Source: Flammeovirga pectinis (GTDB lineage Bacteria; Bacteroidota; Bacteroidia; Cytophagales; Flammeovirgaceae). Taken from it: a DNA stretch of 64,000 nucleotides. This document shows, piece by piece, positions 18,789 through 28,800 of this stretch. The position numbers and the translations under genes were made by a program. Position 1 is the first letter of the stretch. Each line of letters opens with the position of its first letter. The stretch covers positions 4,659,501-4,723,500 of the forward strand of contig NZ_CP034562.1 of NCBI RefSeq assembly GCF_003970675.1, read 5' to 3'. The notes under the pieces were generated by a model. That model saw nothing but the letters and a program-made list of their open reading frames with translations, was not told the DNA's origin and searched no databases.

Positions 18789-20138
18789 TTGGTTAAGAAA
18801 ATATACATATCATTAGCAAGTTTAATTACGCTTGCACTTATACTTTTAGGTCGAATTGACAGAACTCCACTTCAATCTACAGAAGAGTATAAAAATACAT
18901 TTCTTAATGTTGAAAAAACTTTAGAGGAAGTGCATAATGAGATTCCTTCAAAAGATACACTTCTTATTGGTTGGTCTGCAAAAAGTATTGTACCAAATAG
19001 AAAGGATTTACCTATGGCTGGTTATGGGTATAGAACAGTAAAAGCTGTTAGAGATACTCTGTACGCAAGAGCTTTTGCTTTTGATGATGGTGTTCATGAA
19101 TCTTTTGTTTTAACACTAGATTTAATGATTTTTCCAATTGAAGTACGAAAAAGACTTTCTAAAGAATTACCTAAAATTGGTTTATCCTCTAATAATATTC
19201 TCTATTCTGCTATCCATACTCATAATGGTGTAGGTGGGTTTAACCCTAGCGTAATGGGTAACTTATCTGTTGGTCAATATTCTGAAGAAGTAGTCCAAAA
19301 AATTGTAAAAGCATCTCTTGCTGCTATAAAAGAAGCAACGGCTAATAAGGTAAAAGGGAGTGTTGGTTTTGCGAAAACTTTAGCACCAGAATGGGTAACA
19401 AATAGAATTGTAGATCATGGTACAAAAGAAAACTCCTTAAGAGTAATTAAATTAAATAGAATTGATGGTACTAGTGCAGCTATTGTAACCTTCAATGCAC
19501 ATGCCACTTGTATTGATATGGACTATTGGATTTTATCAAGAGATTACACCGGAGAGTGGATAGATAATTTAGAAGCATCAGATTCCATAGATTTTGCGGC
19601 ATATTGTGCAGGAATGGTTGCTAGCCATGGCCCTGCAAACCCTAAAACGGAAAGTTCTTTTGATCATATTAAAGATATGGGTAAATCTTTAGCAGATTCC
19701 ACTTTAAATGTTTGGAACGAAGCTGAAATGAAGTTTATAGCAACAGCATCTATATATAAAATACCAATTGATTTTAGGCCATCGCAAGTAAGAATAGATA
19801 CTCAGTTTAATATTAAAGTAAGAGATTGGGTCTTTAAATTAGCCTCTGGCGGATTACACGGAAACATCACTTATTTTAAATTAGGTGATATCGACTGGTT
19901 TGGAATGCCTTCTGATTTTTCTGGAGAAATTGCTTTAGATTTTAAATATGATTCAATCGCAAAAGCAAAAAATAAAGAGATTATGATTACCAGTTTTAAT
20001 GGTGATTATGTAGGATATATTACCTGTGATACTTACTATGATTCTTTAGATAGCTACGAAGTAAGAGAAATGAATTGGGTAGGACCGGAATATGGAGCTT
20101 ATTTTGGCGATATTATCAAAGAATTGATAGAAAATTAA
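18789..20138 (+). CDS. Neutral/alkaline ceramidase N-terminal-domain-like protein
   Basis: A 449-residue membrane-anchored or secreted protein (hydrophobic segment 5-21) resembling the catalytic domain of neutral ceramidases. The metal-ligand block SAIHTHNGVGG (H143, H145), the segment FNAHATCID (H238) and MAGYGYR follow the family order. The family's nucleophile block (GDVSPN) is not evident; at that place it reads AGMVASHGPANP, so hydrolysis of ceramide is unproven. It is shorter than true ceramidases and lacks their C-terminal Ig-like domain. An in-frame stop at 18774 leaves TTG at 18789 as the most plausible start. It stands alone upstream of rho. Confidence 0.75.
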   Translation: MVKKIYISLASLITLALILLGRIDRTPLQSTEEYKNTFLNVEKTLEEVHNEIPSKDTLLIGWSAKSIVPNRKDLPMAGYGYRTVKAVRDTLYARAFAFDDGVHESFVLTLDLMIFPIEVRKRLSKELPKIGLSSNNILYSAIHTHNGVGGFNPSVMGNLSVGQYSEEVVQKIVKASLAAIKEATANKVKGSVGFAKTLAPEWVTNRIVDHGTKENSLRVIKLNRIDGTSAAIVTFNAHATCIDMDYWILSRDYTGEWIDNLEASDSIDFAAYCAGMVASHGPANPKTESSFDHIKDMGKSLADSTLNVWNEAEMKFIATASIYKIPIDFRPSQVRIDTQFNIKVRDWVFKLASGGLHGNITYFKLGDIDWFGMPSDFSGEIALDFKYDSIAKAKNKEIMITSFNGDYVGYITCDTYYDSLDSYEVREMNWVGPEYGAYFGDIIKELIEN

Positions 20139-20157
20139 AAGAAACTAAAGATTTGGA

Positions 20158-20188
20158 TTGTGATTTTAATTGATGTACATTAGATTTG
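20158..20188 (+). promoter_or_regulatory. Candidate rho promoter
   Basis: TTG at 20158-20160 (preceded by A, consensus TTTG) and a perfect TAGATTTG (TAnnTTTG) at 20181-20188, with a gap of 20 nt, as in the Bacteroidota housekeeping promoter. Start of transcription would be near 20195, leaving a leader of about 145 nt. Confidence 0.55.
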
Positions 20189-20200
20189 TGAAAAGTAAAA

Positions 20201-20328
20201 GTCACTATAAAACCTATTTCCTTCCGGTAAAGTGACAAAAAAGTAGATAGCTTCATATCTCAAAACGCCTTAATACAAGGTTCTTCAAAAAGTATTTCAT
20301 TATAGCGACAGAAAAAAATAACTGTCAC
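20201..20328 (+). promoter_or_regulatory. rho leader with mutually exclusive hairpins
   Basis: GTCACT (20201-20206) can pair with AGTGAC (20231-20236). The same right arm, as GTGACA (20232-20237), can instead pair with TGTCAC (20323-20328) just before the rho start. TGTCAC also overlaps a local hairpin, GACAG (20307-20311) with CTGTC (20322-20326). Rho genes in other bacteria control themselves through their leaders, so an attenuator is plausible, but these pairs are short. Confidence 0.35.
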
Positions 20329-20338
20329 CATTATTTTT

Positions 20339-22135
20339 ATGTATACAAGAAAGCTACTAGAGGCTAGACTGCTATCTGAATTAAAAGATATCGCAGAGGG
20401 CCTTAGCATGAAAAATTTCAGTAACCTTCGTAAGAAAGAACTAATTGAAAGAATTGAAAAGCATGTAAATGCAACTCAAGGAAAAAATAGTCCTTCTCCA
20501 GCAAAAACTGAAAAAACTTCTAGCCCCGCAAAACAACCTATTAAGGATGTTACACCGACTGCCTCTAACGATACAGCCCCTAAAAAAACAGAAGCTAAAC
20601 CTTCAGTTGAAGACGAGAATAATCAAGATTCTCCTCGTCAAGATAGAACACGTTTAAATCGTCGTAAGCCACAACCAGCACAAGGGCAACAACGTGAGCG
20701 TGTAAAAAGAGAAAATGTTAAGAAAGGGAACAACGGTCCAAAAAACCAAAGCAACCAAGCTAACAAAGATCTAAAAGGTAAACGTAAAGGAAAGAGCACA
20801 CAGCAGCCTCCTAAACAAATTACCCACGATGATATAATGTCTTTAGAAGAAATCGATTTAGGTACTGATCCGTTAGACGATTTACCAGATTTCGATATGT
20901 TCTTAGACGATGATAACACAGAAGGTCTTCCTACTTTAGAGCAGGAAAGAAAGTCTGCAATTCATCAAAAAGAATTAGACCCTCCAAAAGCACCAGCTCC
21001 TAAAATTTCTGTTAAAGATTTTGATGGTGTAATTAGTAGCGAAGGAGTTTTAGAAATTATGTCTGATGGATATGGTTTCCTAAGATCTTCGGATTACAAT
21101 TACTTAGCAGGCCCTGATGATATATATGTATCTCCATCTCAAATCAAATTATTTGGTTTGAAAACAGGTGATACAGTAAAAGGAAATATTCGTCCTCCAA
21201 AAGACGGTGAAAAATATTTCGCTTTACTAAGAGTTGATACCGTTAATGGTAAAACAACTGATGAAATTCGTGACCGTATTCCATTTGAATATTTAACGCC
21301 ACTTTTCCCTCAAGATCAGTTACACTTATCAACTAAACCTCAAATTTATTCTACACGTGTTTTAGACTTATTTGCCCCAATTGGTAAAGGTCAACGTGGT
21401 ATGATTGTCGCTCAACCTAAAACTGGTAAAACAGTTTTATTAAAAGAGGTTGCTAATGCAATTGCCCAAAATCACCCAGAATGTTATTTGATTATACTTC
21501 TAATAGACGAACGTCCTGAAGAAGTTACAGATATGCAACGTAGTGTAAATGCAGAAGTAATTGCTTCTACATTTGATGAAACTGCAGATAAACACGTTAA
21601 GGTTGCTTCTTTAGTTTTAGAGAAAGCAAAACGTATGGTAGAATGTTCTCATGATGTTGTCATTCTATTAGATTCAATTACTCGTTTGGCTCGTGCTTAT
21701 AACACTGTTTCTCCTTCATCTGGTAAAATTTTATCAGGTGGTGTTGATGCAAATGCTTTACACAAACCTAAACGTTTCTTTGGTGCTGCAAGAAATGTAG
21801 AAAACGGAGGTTCTTTAACAATTATCTCTACTGCATTAATTGATACAGGTTCTAAAATGGACGAAGTTATCTTCGAAGAATTTAAAGGAACAGGTAACAT
21901 GGAACTTCAATTGGATAGAAAACTTGCTAACAAGCGTGTTTACCCTGCAATTGATATCCCAATGTCTGGTACTAGACGAGAAGACTTACTAATGGACAAA
22001 GATACATTACAACGTGTTTGGATTATGCGTAGAATGATGTCTGACATGAAGTCTCAAGAAGCAATGGAATTCTTACAAAGCAATATGAGAGGTACACGTT
22101 CAAATGAAGATTTCTTGATCTCAATGAACAAATAA
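20339..22135 (+). CDS. rho: Transcription termination factor Rho
   Basis: Hexameric RNA helicase that ends transcription. 598 residues, longer than the E. coli protein because of an insertion. Residues 1-40 form the Rho N-terminal helical domain ([20 protein letters not shown]). About 45-225 is a disordered Lys/Arg/Pro/Gln-rich insert typical of Bacteroidota. Then come the RNA-binding cold-shock fold ([16 protein letters not shown]) and the ATPase core with Walker A in AQPKTGKT and blocks [13 protein letters not shown] and [14 protein letters not shown] terminator follows and a structured leader precedes. Confidence 0.97.
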   Translation: MYTRKLLEARLLSELKDIAEGLSMKNFSNLRKKELIERIEKHVNATQGKNSPSPAKTEKTSSPAKQPIKDVTPTASNDTAPKKTEAKPSVEDENNQDSPRQDRTRLNRRKPQPAQGQQRERVKRENVKKGNNGPKNQSNQANKDLKGKRKGKSTQQPPKQITHDDIMSLEEIDLGTDPLDDLPDFDMFLDDDNTEGLPTLEQERKSAIHQKELDPPKAPAPKISVKDFDGVISSEGVLEIMSDGYGFLRSSDYNYLAGPDDIYVSPSQIKLFGLKTGDTVKGNIRPPKDGEKYFALLRVDTVNGKTTDEIRDRIPFEYLTPLFPQDQLHLSTKPQIYSTRVLDLFAPIGKGQRGMIVAQPKTGKTVLLKEVANAIAQNHPECYLIILLIDERPEEVTDMQRSVNAEVIASTFDETADKHVKVASLVLEKAKRMVECSHDVVILLDSITRLARAYNTVSPSSGKILSGGVDANALHKPKRFFGAARNVENGGSLTIISTALIDTGSKMDEVIFEEFKGTGNMELQLDRKLANKRVYPAIDIPMSGTRREDLLMDKDTLQRVWIMRRMMSDMKSQEAMEFLQSNMRGTRSNEDFLISMNK

Positions 22136-22154
22136 TTCTCTATTACAATTGATT

Positions 22155-22194
22155 AAAAAGCCGAAGTAACTTAGTTATTACTTCGGCTTTTTTT
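22155..22194 (+). terminator. rho terminator
   Basis: AAAAAGCCGAAGTAA (22155-22169) pairs with TTACTTCGGCTTTTT (22178-22192) and is followed by further T. A 15-bp stem with an 8-nt loop. Confidence 0.9.
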
Positions 22195-22368
22195 ATTACT
22201 TTAGAGTATGTTTGATTCAGCCTTTTGTTGAATTTTATTTTTAGACATATCCTACTAAACAAAATCGCTTTCGACTATTTAAAGAAGAAATATATACTAG
22301 AAAAGTGATACCCTTCTTACCAACTAAGCAAGAATTTAAATTACCTCGTTGAGGTTTGAAGAAATAAA

Positions 22369-25300
22369 ATGAACATAATTGCATCCAGAATTTATTACTA
22401 CCTTCCTAAAAAGAATATTTTTAGCAAACTATCTCAGTTTCTAAATAAAGATAATTCTAATTGGCTTTCATTATTCTTTGCTGCAGAAGGGGCTGCAATT
22501 GCAATAGCCTTTTCTGTTACATACACTTTACTATTTAAAGAAAGAGCAGTAGATAATTTACCTTTTGCATTTATGTTTTCAGGAGTTAGTATTTTACTAA
22601 TTGCCAGGTTATTTGCTTATTTAGAAAGAAGGCTTAGAGTAGAGCACCTTAATGCCGTTTATTCGTTATTAAAAATTCTAACTGCTATACTAATAGGTTA
22701 TTTAAGTATTGGAAAGCCCGATTACTTAGGTATCCTCAGTCTAATAGTATGTGTAAAAGCATTAATATTTTTTGAAGACTGTACCTACTGGGCTATTGTA
22801 GAACATATCTATTCCAACCCTAATGAGATGAAAGCTTTTGATAAAGCTAAATCTTTTAAAATTGTATTTAAACTTACCGGTTTCTTAATTGTATTAGTAG
22901 GCTCTAAGTTTGCAAGTATACAAGCAATGTCGCTTTGGGTAGCACCAATTTATGTTATTGCTGGATGGGGTTTATGGCAAGTTCTTTCTAGTGATAAAGT
23001 TAAAAAGCGATTAGAAAAATACCATGATACAGTAACAAGGCCTTCTCGGAAATTTACTCCAGAAAGCTTTTGGGCTTTTGGAATTACAAACCCATATGTT
23101 TTTAAATTAGGCTTACTCACATTTTGTATTGCTAGTGTTTGGGCTATTGTAGAATTCTTCTTTATGATAGATCTACGAATGACGCTTTACACGCCTACTA
23201 AAGGTATTTACGCATTAGCATTATTATTAATTATATCTTATGCAATTGTATCTGTAGTTCAGCCTTTTCTTAACGCAAGAAAACTACAAGATATTGGTAT
23301 CAAAAAGCTTCTGCAGTTTACACCAATCGTATTATTAATAATAGTTAGTTGTACTTATTTATTCATCAAATTTAGTCCTTCAAAAGTTCCTATCTTTTTG
23401 GCCTTAGTTGCTATAGCTTTTATTTTTACAAGACATGTTATATTCTCAACAATTACTCCGTCTTTATTAAGACCAATACAGAGTAAACATAGAGGTTTTA
23501 CATTCGGAATATTAAGAGGTTTTTTTAGTTCTATTGGGCTTTTCTTTGCAGGTGTCTTATTATGGATAATTGATGTTGATAGACCTTTTGAAGAAGGACA
23601 AATAATACTATGGATTCTAGTAAGTTTATTATTACTATGGTGGTTAGCTGCCAAAATTGTATCAAGAGATTACCGTGTAATTATTCGACGAGCATTTCTA
23701 TTAAGAGATATGGAAAGCTACGAAATAGCTACACATGATAAAGAAGTTAGTAGATTACTTGCTTCAAAATTAACTTCTAAATTACCAGAGGATATAATCT
23801 ATGCTCTTGAAGCTAATACTGTAATAAACCCGAAGAAAAACGAAGCTATTATTTTACATATGCTTCGCCATCCAGATAGTGCTATTCGTTATTTTTCAAT
23901 TGATTTCAGTCAGAATAATTTAACAGAAAAAGTTGCTGACACAATTAAAAATATTGCTTTATATGATGAAGACCCTAAAGTAAGAAAGAAAGCAATTGTC
24001 AGCACTTGTAAATACGATCCAACTTTTATACATCAAGTAATTGATTGGATTGATGATAAGGAAGACGAGATAAAAAAAGGTGCTTTATATGGTTTATTAT
24101 CTTCAGAATCTGAAGAACAAAGAAATATTGCATTAAACTATATTAAAGCATCGGTAAAATCAGAAGATATACATACGTCACTATTTGCATTAGAGGTACT
24201 TGCAAAGGTTTCTCCTCTAGAAAGTGAACCGTATATTTTTGATGCTTTATTAAGTAGTGATGATCTATTAATTGAAAAAAGTATTGAAGTTGCTGCAATT
24301 GTAAAAAGTCCAACACATTTACCTCTTTTAATTTCATTGCTAAAAGAGAGTAAGTTTAACGACACTATATTAAGAACGCTAATTATTTACGGAGAAGATT
24401 GTTTAGATATTATAGAGAACGAACTCTTTGTAAATAAAAGAAGAGAAGATATTTATCTTATCACTTTATGTAAAGCATTAGGAAAAATAGATGCTCCAAA
24501 ATCTTATGAAATCTTATGGTTATTGGTTGATTACCCTTGGCCTTTTATGAGAATGGCTGCATACAATGCTTTGAAAAGACTAAAATATCGTCCTAAATGT
24601 AAAAGTGATTTTGATTTACTCAATAAACATCTAGAAAGATTTTTCTCTAATTACTATTGGTTATGCAATGCTATTTATGTTTTAAAGCATGAAAAACCAT
24701 TTAGAGCAATGTTATCAAAAGCATTAAATGAAGAGCTCGTTTTAATAGAAGAAAATATAAGAACAATTCAAGAATTTTTGATTGTAGGTAAAGGAGAGCA
24801 ACTCTATAGAAAAACTGATTCAGAACAGAAACAACTTGATATATCAGACCAAGAATCTCTTTTACAAAATGCAGAAATAGAGAAGAATTTATGGAAAACA
24901 ATGCCTTCTTCTATCTATCAAAAATTAATTATTGTTTTAGGGTATTACGACCTTGAAGCAAAAATGCAGAAACTAGGCGATTATTATTCATCAAACCTTG
25001 TAGATCCTCTTAGTATCACATTAGGCATTATTCGTCCTTTCTCTTACAACCGTCCATTATTTAATACTTGGACAAAAATTACAGCACTTATTAGTGTGAG
25101 AGATTCAATGTCTCCAAGTTTATTGAAATATATAGGTCAAATATTAAATAAAGACAATATAAAACTTATTGAACCTGCTCTTATTAGTTTAAAAAGAATA
25201 GAAGATTATCAAGATATCGCTGTTTCAAAAGTATTAGATGAATTAGTTACTCCGGATAGAAAAAAATGGCTCATGGGAATATTAAATGAAGGAACAAAAC

Positions 25301-25743
25301 CTCTATTAGAATTAGAAAAAGTAATACTTTTAAAATCAACTAATCTATTTAGAGAAACACCAGAACATGTATTGGTAGATATTGCAAGTATAATGCACGA
25401 AGTACGTATTCCTAGAGACTCTACAATTTTTAGAAAAGGAGAAGAAAGTAAAGAAATGTATATTATTTATGAGGGAGAGGTAAAGTTACATGATGGTAAT
25501 TTCACTTTCAGTAACCTTATGAATAGGGACCTTTTTGGTGATCTCAGTATTCTTGATTCATCACCTAGAACATTATCTGCTACAACTACAAAAGATTCTG
25601 TTCTATTGAGAATTGAACAAGATGATTTTCTTGCTCTAATGGGATATAGAAGAAGTTTAATGCAAGGTATTATGAAGGTTCTTGGGCAGAGAATTAGAAA
25701 TAAAGAACATAACTTTACTAATTTCACTAAAGAAAAAATGTAA
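22369..25743 (+). CDS. Nucleotide-transporter-like membrane protein fused to HEAT-like repeats and a cyclic-nucleotide-binding domain
   Basis: An 1124-residue protein. Residues about 30-440 hold roughly ten to twelve membrane segments resembling the ATP/ADP (NTT/Npt) or MFS-type carrier fold. About 450-990 is cytosolic and helical with HEAT-like repeats (DPKVRKKAIVSTCKYDP, EDEIKKGALYGLLSSE). The last 125 residues are a cNMP-binding domain: RKGEESKEMYIIYEGEVKL and the phosphate-binding cassette FGDLSILDSSPRTLSA with Arg near 1067. This suggests transport or membrane signalling gated by cAMP or cGMP. Substrate and ligand are not proven. It stands alone, flanked by terminators. Confidence 0.8.
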   Translation: MNIIASRIYYYLPKKNIFSKLSQFLNKDNSNWLSLFFAAEGAAIAIAFSVTYTLLFKERAVDNLPFAFMFSGVSILLIARLFAYLERRLRVEHLNAVYSLLKILTAILIGYLSIGKPDYLGILSLIVCVKALIFFEDCTYWAIVEHIYSNPNEMKAFDKAKSFKIVFKLTGFLIVLVGSKFASIQAMSLWVAPIYVIAGWGLWQVLSSDKVKKRLEKYHDTVTRPSRKFTPESFWAFGITNPYVFKLGLLTFCIASVWAIVEFFFMIDLRMTLYTPTKGIYALALLLIISYAIVSVVQPFLNARKLQDIGIKKLLQFTPIVLLIIVSCTYLFIKFSPSKVPIFLALVAIAFIFTRHVIFSTITPSLLRPIQSKHRGFTFGILRGFFSSIGLFFAGVLLWIIDVDRPFEEGQIILWILVSLLLLWWLAAKIVSRDYRVIIRRAFLLRDMESYEIATHDKEVSRLLASKLTSKLPEDIIYALEANTVINPKKNEAIILHMLRHPDSAIRYFSIDFSQNNLTEKVADTIKNIALYDEDPKVRKKAIVSTCKYDPTFIHQVIDWIDDKEDEIKKGALYGLLSSESEEQRNIALNYIKASVKSEDIHTSLFALEVLAKVSPLESEPYIFDALLSSDDLLIEKSIEVAAIVKSPTHLPLLISLLKESKFNDTILRTLIIYGEDCLDIIENELFVNKRREDIYLITLCKALGKIDAPKSYEILWLLVDYPWPFMRMAAYNALKRLKYRPKCKSDFDLLNKHLERFFSNYYWLCNAIYVLKHEKPFRAMLSKALNEELVLIEENIRTIQEFLIVGKGEQLYRKTDSEQKQLDISDQESLLQNAEIEKNLWKTMPSSIYQKLIIVLGYYDLEAKMQKLGDYYSSNLVDPLSITLGIIRPFSYNRPLFNTWTKITALISVRDSMSPSLLKYIGQILNKDNIKLIEPALISLKRIEDYQDIAVSKVLDELVTPDRKKWLMGILNEGTKPLLELEKVILLKSTNLFRETPEHVLVDIASIMHEVRIPRDSTIFRKGEESKEMYIIYEGEVKLHDGNFTFSNLMNRDLFGDLSILDSSPRTLSATTTKDSVLLRIEQDDFLALMGYRRSLMQGIMKVLGQRIRNKEHNFTNFTKEKM

Positions 25744-25778
25744 CGCTAGAAATTAAATTATTTTAGAATACTATATTT

Positions 25779-25822
25779 AAAAAACAGCCCTAAAGGATAT
25801 ACTATCTTTTAGGGCTGTTTTT
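25779..25822. terminator. Bidirectional terminator between the transporter fusion and the M6 protease
   Basis: AAAAACAGCCCTAAA (25780-25794) pairs with TTTAGGGCTGTTTTT (25808-25822). A 15-bp stem with A and T flanks suits both convergent genes. Confidence 0.88.
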
Positions 25823-25833
25823 ACAGGAAGGCC

Positions 25834-28800
25834 TTATCTAACTACTATTTTCTTAGTAATTGTCTGACCATTTATTTCTAAATAAACAACAAATATTCCT
25901 TTACCATATTTACTTAAATCCACTTCTTCTTGATAAGAATTGATAACTTCTACCTTAAACAAAGCTTGGCCTTGTAGATTAAATAGAGTTAATTGTCCAT
26001 ATCCAGAAGGAATAGTTATTCTTACTTTACCTGAAGTAGGGTTAGGATACACCTCTAGTAAAGTACTTTCTTCTAAATCTGAAGATAATACTATTTGTGG
26101 AGCAGCAAAAGGACCACTTTCGCAAGAACCACCTTCTTGCCATGCCCAACCCCAATTGTTATCTATATTGTATTTTGGATTTTCTCCAACATTTGGCCAA
26201 TCACTTATTACAGTATAATTAGTACCATTATATTCAACAACATCACCTAATCTATATTGAGAAACCGAACTCCATACCGGACAAGTTGGTATCTCTTCTT
26301 TATCAATTGTAACAGTTATTTCTTCGGATACAGTAGATGCGTTTTCATTATCAAATGCAATAGCATTCAACCTATAAATTCCATTTTCCGGGTTCCATGT
26401 GAATGAATATGGACTAGCTTGTTCTGTAGTAAATAATATATCATTTATATAAAATTCTACTTTAGTAATTACTCCATCAGCGTCGCTAGCAGTAGCAGCA
26501 ACTGTTAAATTGTTATGCTCATAAAAACTTGAAGAAGGGGATGTCAACGTTACAATTGGTAATTCATTTATAGGAATTATTTTATTAATAATTACTTCTT
26601 CCGTTGCAGATATTGCACTTGCATTCAAGTTATCATAAGCAATTACTTTTAATTCATAAGTACCATTTTCTGGAGTCCATATAAAAGAATAAGGAGCAGT
26701 CTGTTCTATTCTTACTAATGTATCATTTGCATAAAATTCTACTTTAGTAATTGTTCCGTCAACATCAGAAGCGTCAGCAGATACCGTTATTTCATTTGTA
26801 TCAAAAACACCTGTTAATGGTGAAATCAATGTTACTAATGGCAATTCATTCAATGCTACTGTAATACTTGTTGTAGTACTTATCGTTTCATTAGTTGTAG
26901 TATTGAGTACACTTACCGTTACATCAAATGTTCCTAAAGATGATGCCGTAAATAAACCATTGGGTGCATTTAAAGACCAAGTAGGAAGTAGATCAACTCT
27001 ATCACCACAATTATCTAAACCTGTAACTTCAAATTGAACATTACTATTTAGTTCTACTTTTTGTTCTTGAGGTAAAATAGCTAATGAAGCAATTCCTGTA
27101 GATGTACAAGGTTTGAGAGGTGTTTCAAAAATTAATCCTTCGATCTTAACTTCATCAATATAAATAGTACCATTATCACCTGTGTTACCATTCTTTTGCC
27201 ACTTGAAACCTGTAACTTTAGATGAGTTCCATGTTACATTTCGCCCCCAAGAAGGTTGGTCAAAATCAGACCATTGTAATGTCACTTTTGTCCATTCTGA
27301 ATGAGATGGAATTAGTACTTGATAATGTGCATAATCTGTAATAGAAGATAATAATGTTTGTAAGTGCAATGATGCTCCTTTATGATAAAAAGAGATACCT
27401 GATGATCCCGTTAAATTATAGTCTGTACTATTTGACTTCATATCAAACCCAAAAGCAACAAAGGGATTATAAGATAATGAGCCTTTATTTAAAGTATAAT
27501 TTATTTTTGCTGAATAATCAGAGCCATTAGCCCCGTCATTAGTCATTTCAAAAGGATTGGATGGAGTAACAGTTGATCCTCCATTTATTCCATCATCATG
27601 TGCATACCATTCTGTATTCATAAATGAAATATTCCCTTGTTCGTTGTTACTAATTAAGGTTGCATTCTCTGGTAATACTGTAATAATTGAATTCGTTATT
27701 AATTGACCTATACTTACTGTTACTTCATGTACACCTTGTTGTGTAGCGTCAAAAATTCCATTTGGAGCATTCGAGCTCCAAGTAGGTGATATAGAAGTTT
27801 CCCCTCCACATTTATTAAAACCAATAGCTTCCAATACTAATTGTTCTCCTATAAATATCGTTTTTGTACTAGGTGTAAGCACTAAATCTATAACAGTAGG
27901 GTCTGAACAATTATTAGGATCCTCTACCACATTTACCGTTACAGAGGTAGATACATTATTTACATTTGCAGTAATTGTATATGCTCCAAATTCTGTAGCT
28001 GTAAATAAGCCAGAAAGTGCATTTTCTGACCATGTAACTGTAACATTTTCCATACCTCCACATTGATTTAAAGGGGCCGCTAAAAGTTGAACGGTCTCGT
28101 TTCTGAAAATTGTAGATGTCTGTGGGGAAACTGTAATTGCTACAACATCATTATTAGAACATTTCGAACCATTACCCACTGCATTAAAAGTCATGGTGTT
28201 TGCTACTGCACTTACTTCAGAAATTTCTAATTCACTAGAAGAACCATCTAACCAATTTGAATTGGGAGATGTAGTATCGTTAAACTTTTCATTTCCGCCA
28301 TCATGCCAACATGCTCCACTATGTGTATTTCTTGTATTATTTGCATGTTCTAACCAAACTTCATGATCCCATGTTTGGTTGTTTCCTGTTCGGTCTATAT
28401 GCCAAATTGTTAAACCTTCATCTGGCAAATAAGCACTATGGCCTGTTTTCTGAACAGCTTCAATCATGAAAAATTCAGTAGATTTAGTAGGGTGATCATA
28501 CTTGTAAATAGTATTATCATTTGCTGACTCACTTATTGTTCCGTTAAAATTAGAAATATTGGTTACAGTTGTCCAACCCGCTAACCATCTAAAGTAAGGG
28601 TTAGGAGGAATTGGATTTTTAGTACTTCCATAACCCGACATAATACAAAAATTACCAATTCCACTAGTACCTGTAGAACTAGAATACTTATATAGATCAG
28701 GCCATTTACAAAGCATATGTCCATTCTCATGAATAATTGTACCTATAGATAAATCCGTATTTACTGGAGATGTATTGTAATCCTTAGAAGAAACTCCATC

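Noticed and set aside
20469-20919. Short open frames on both strands in the 5' part of rho
   Set aside because: They come from the low-complexity Lys/Pro/Gln-rich insert of Rho read in other frames.
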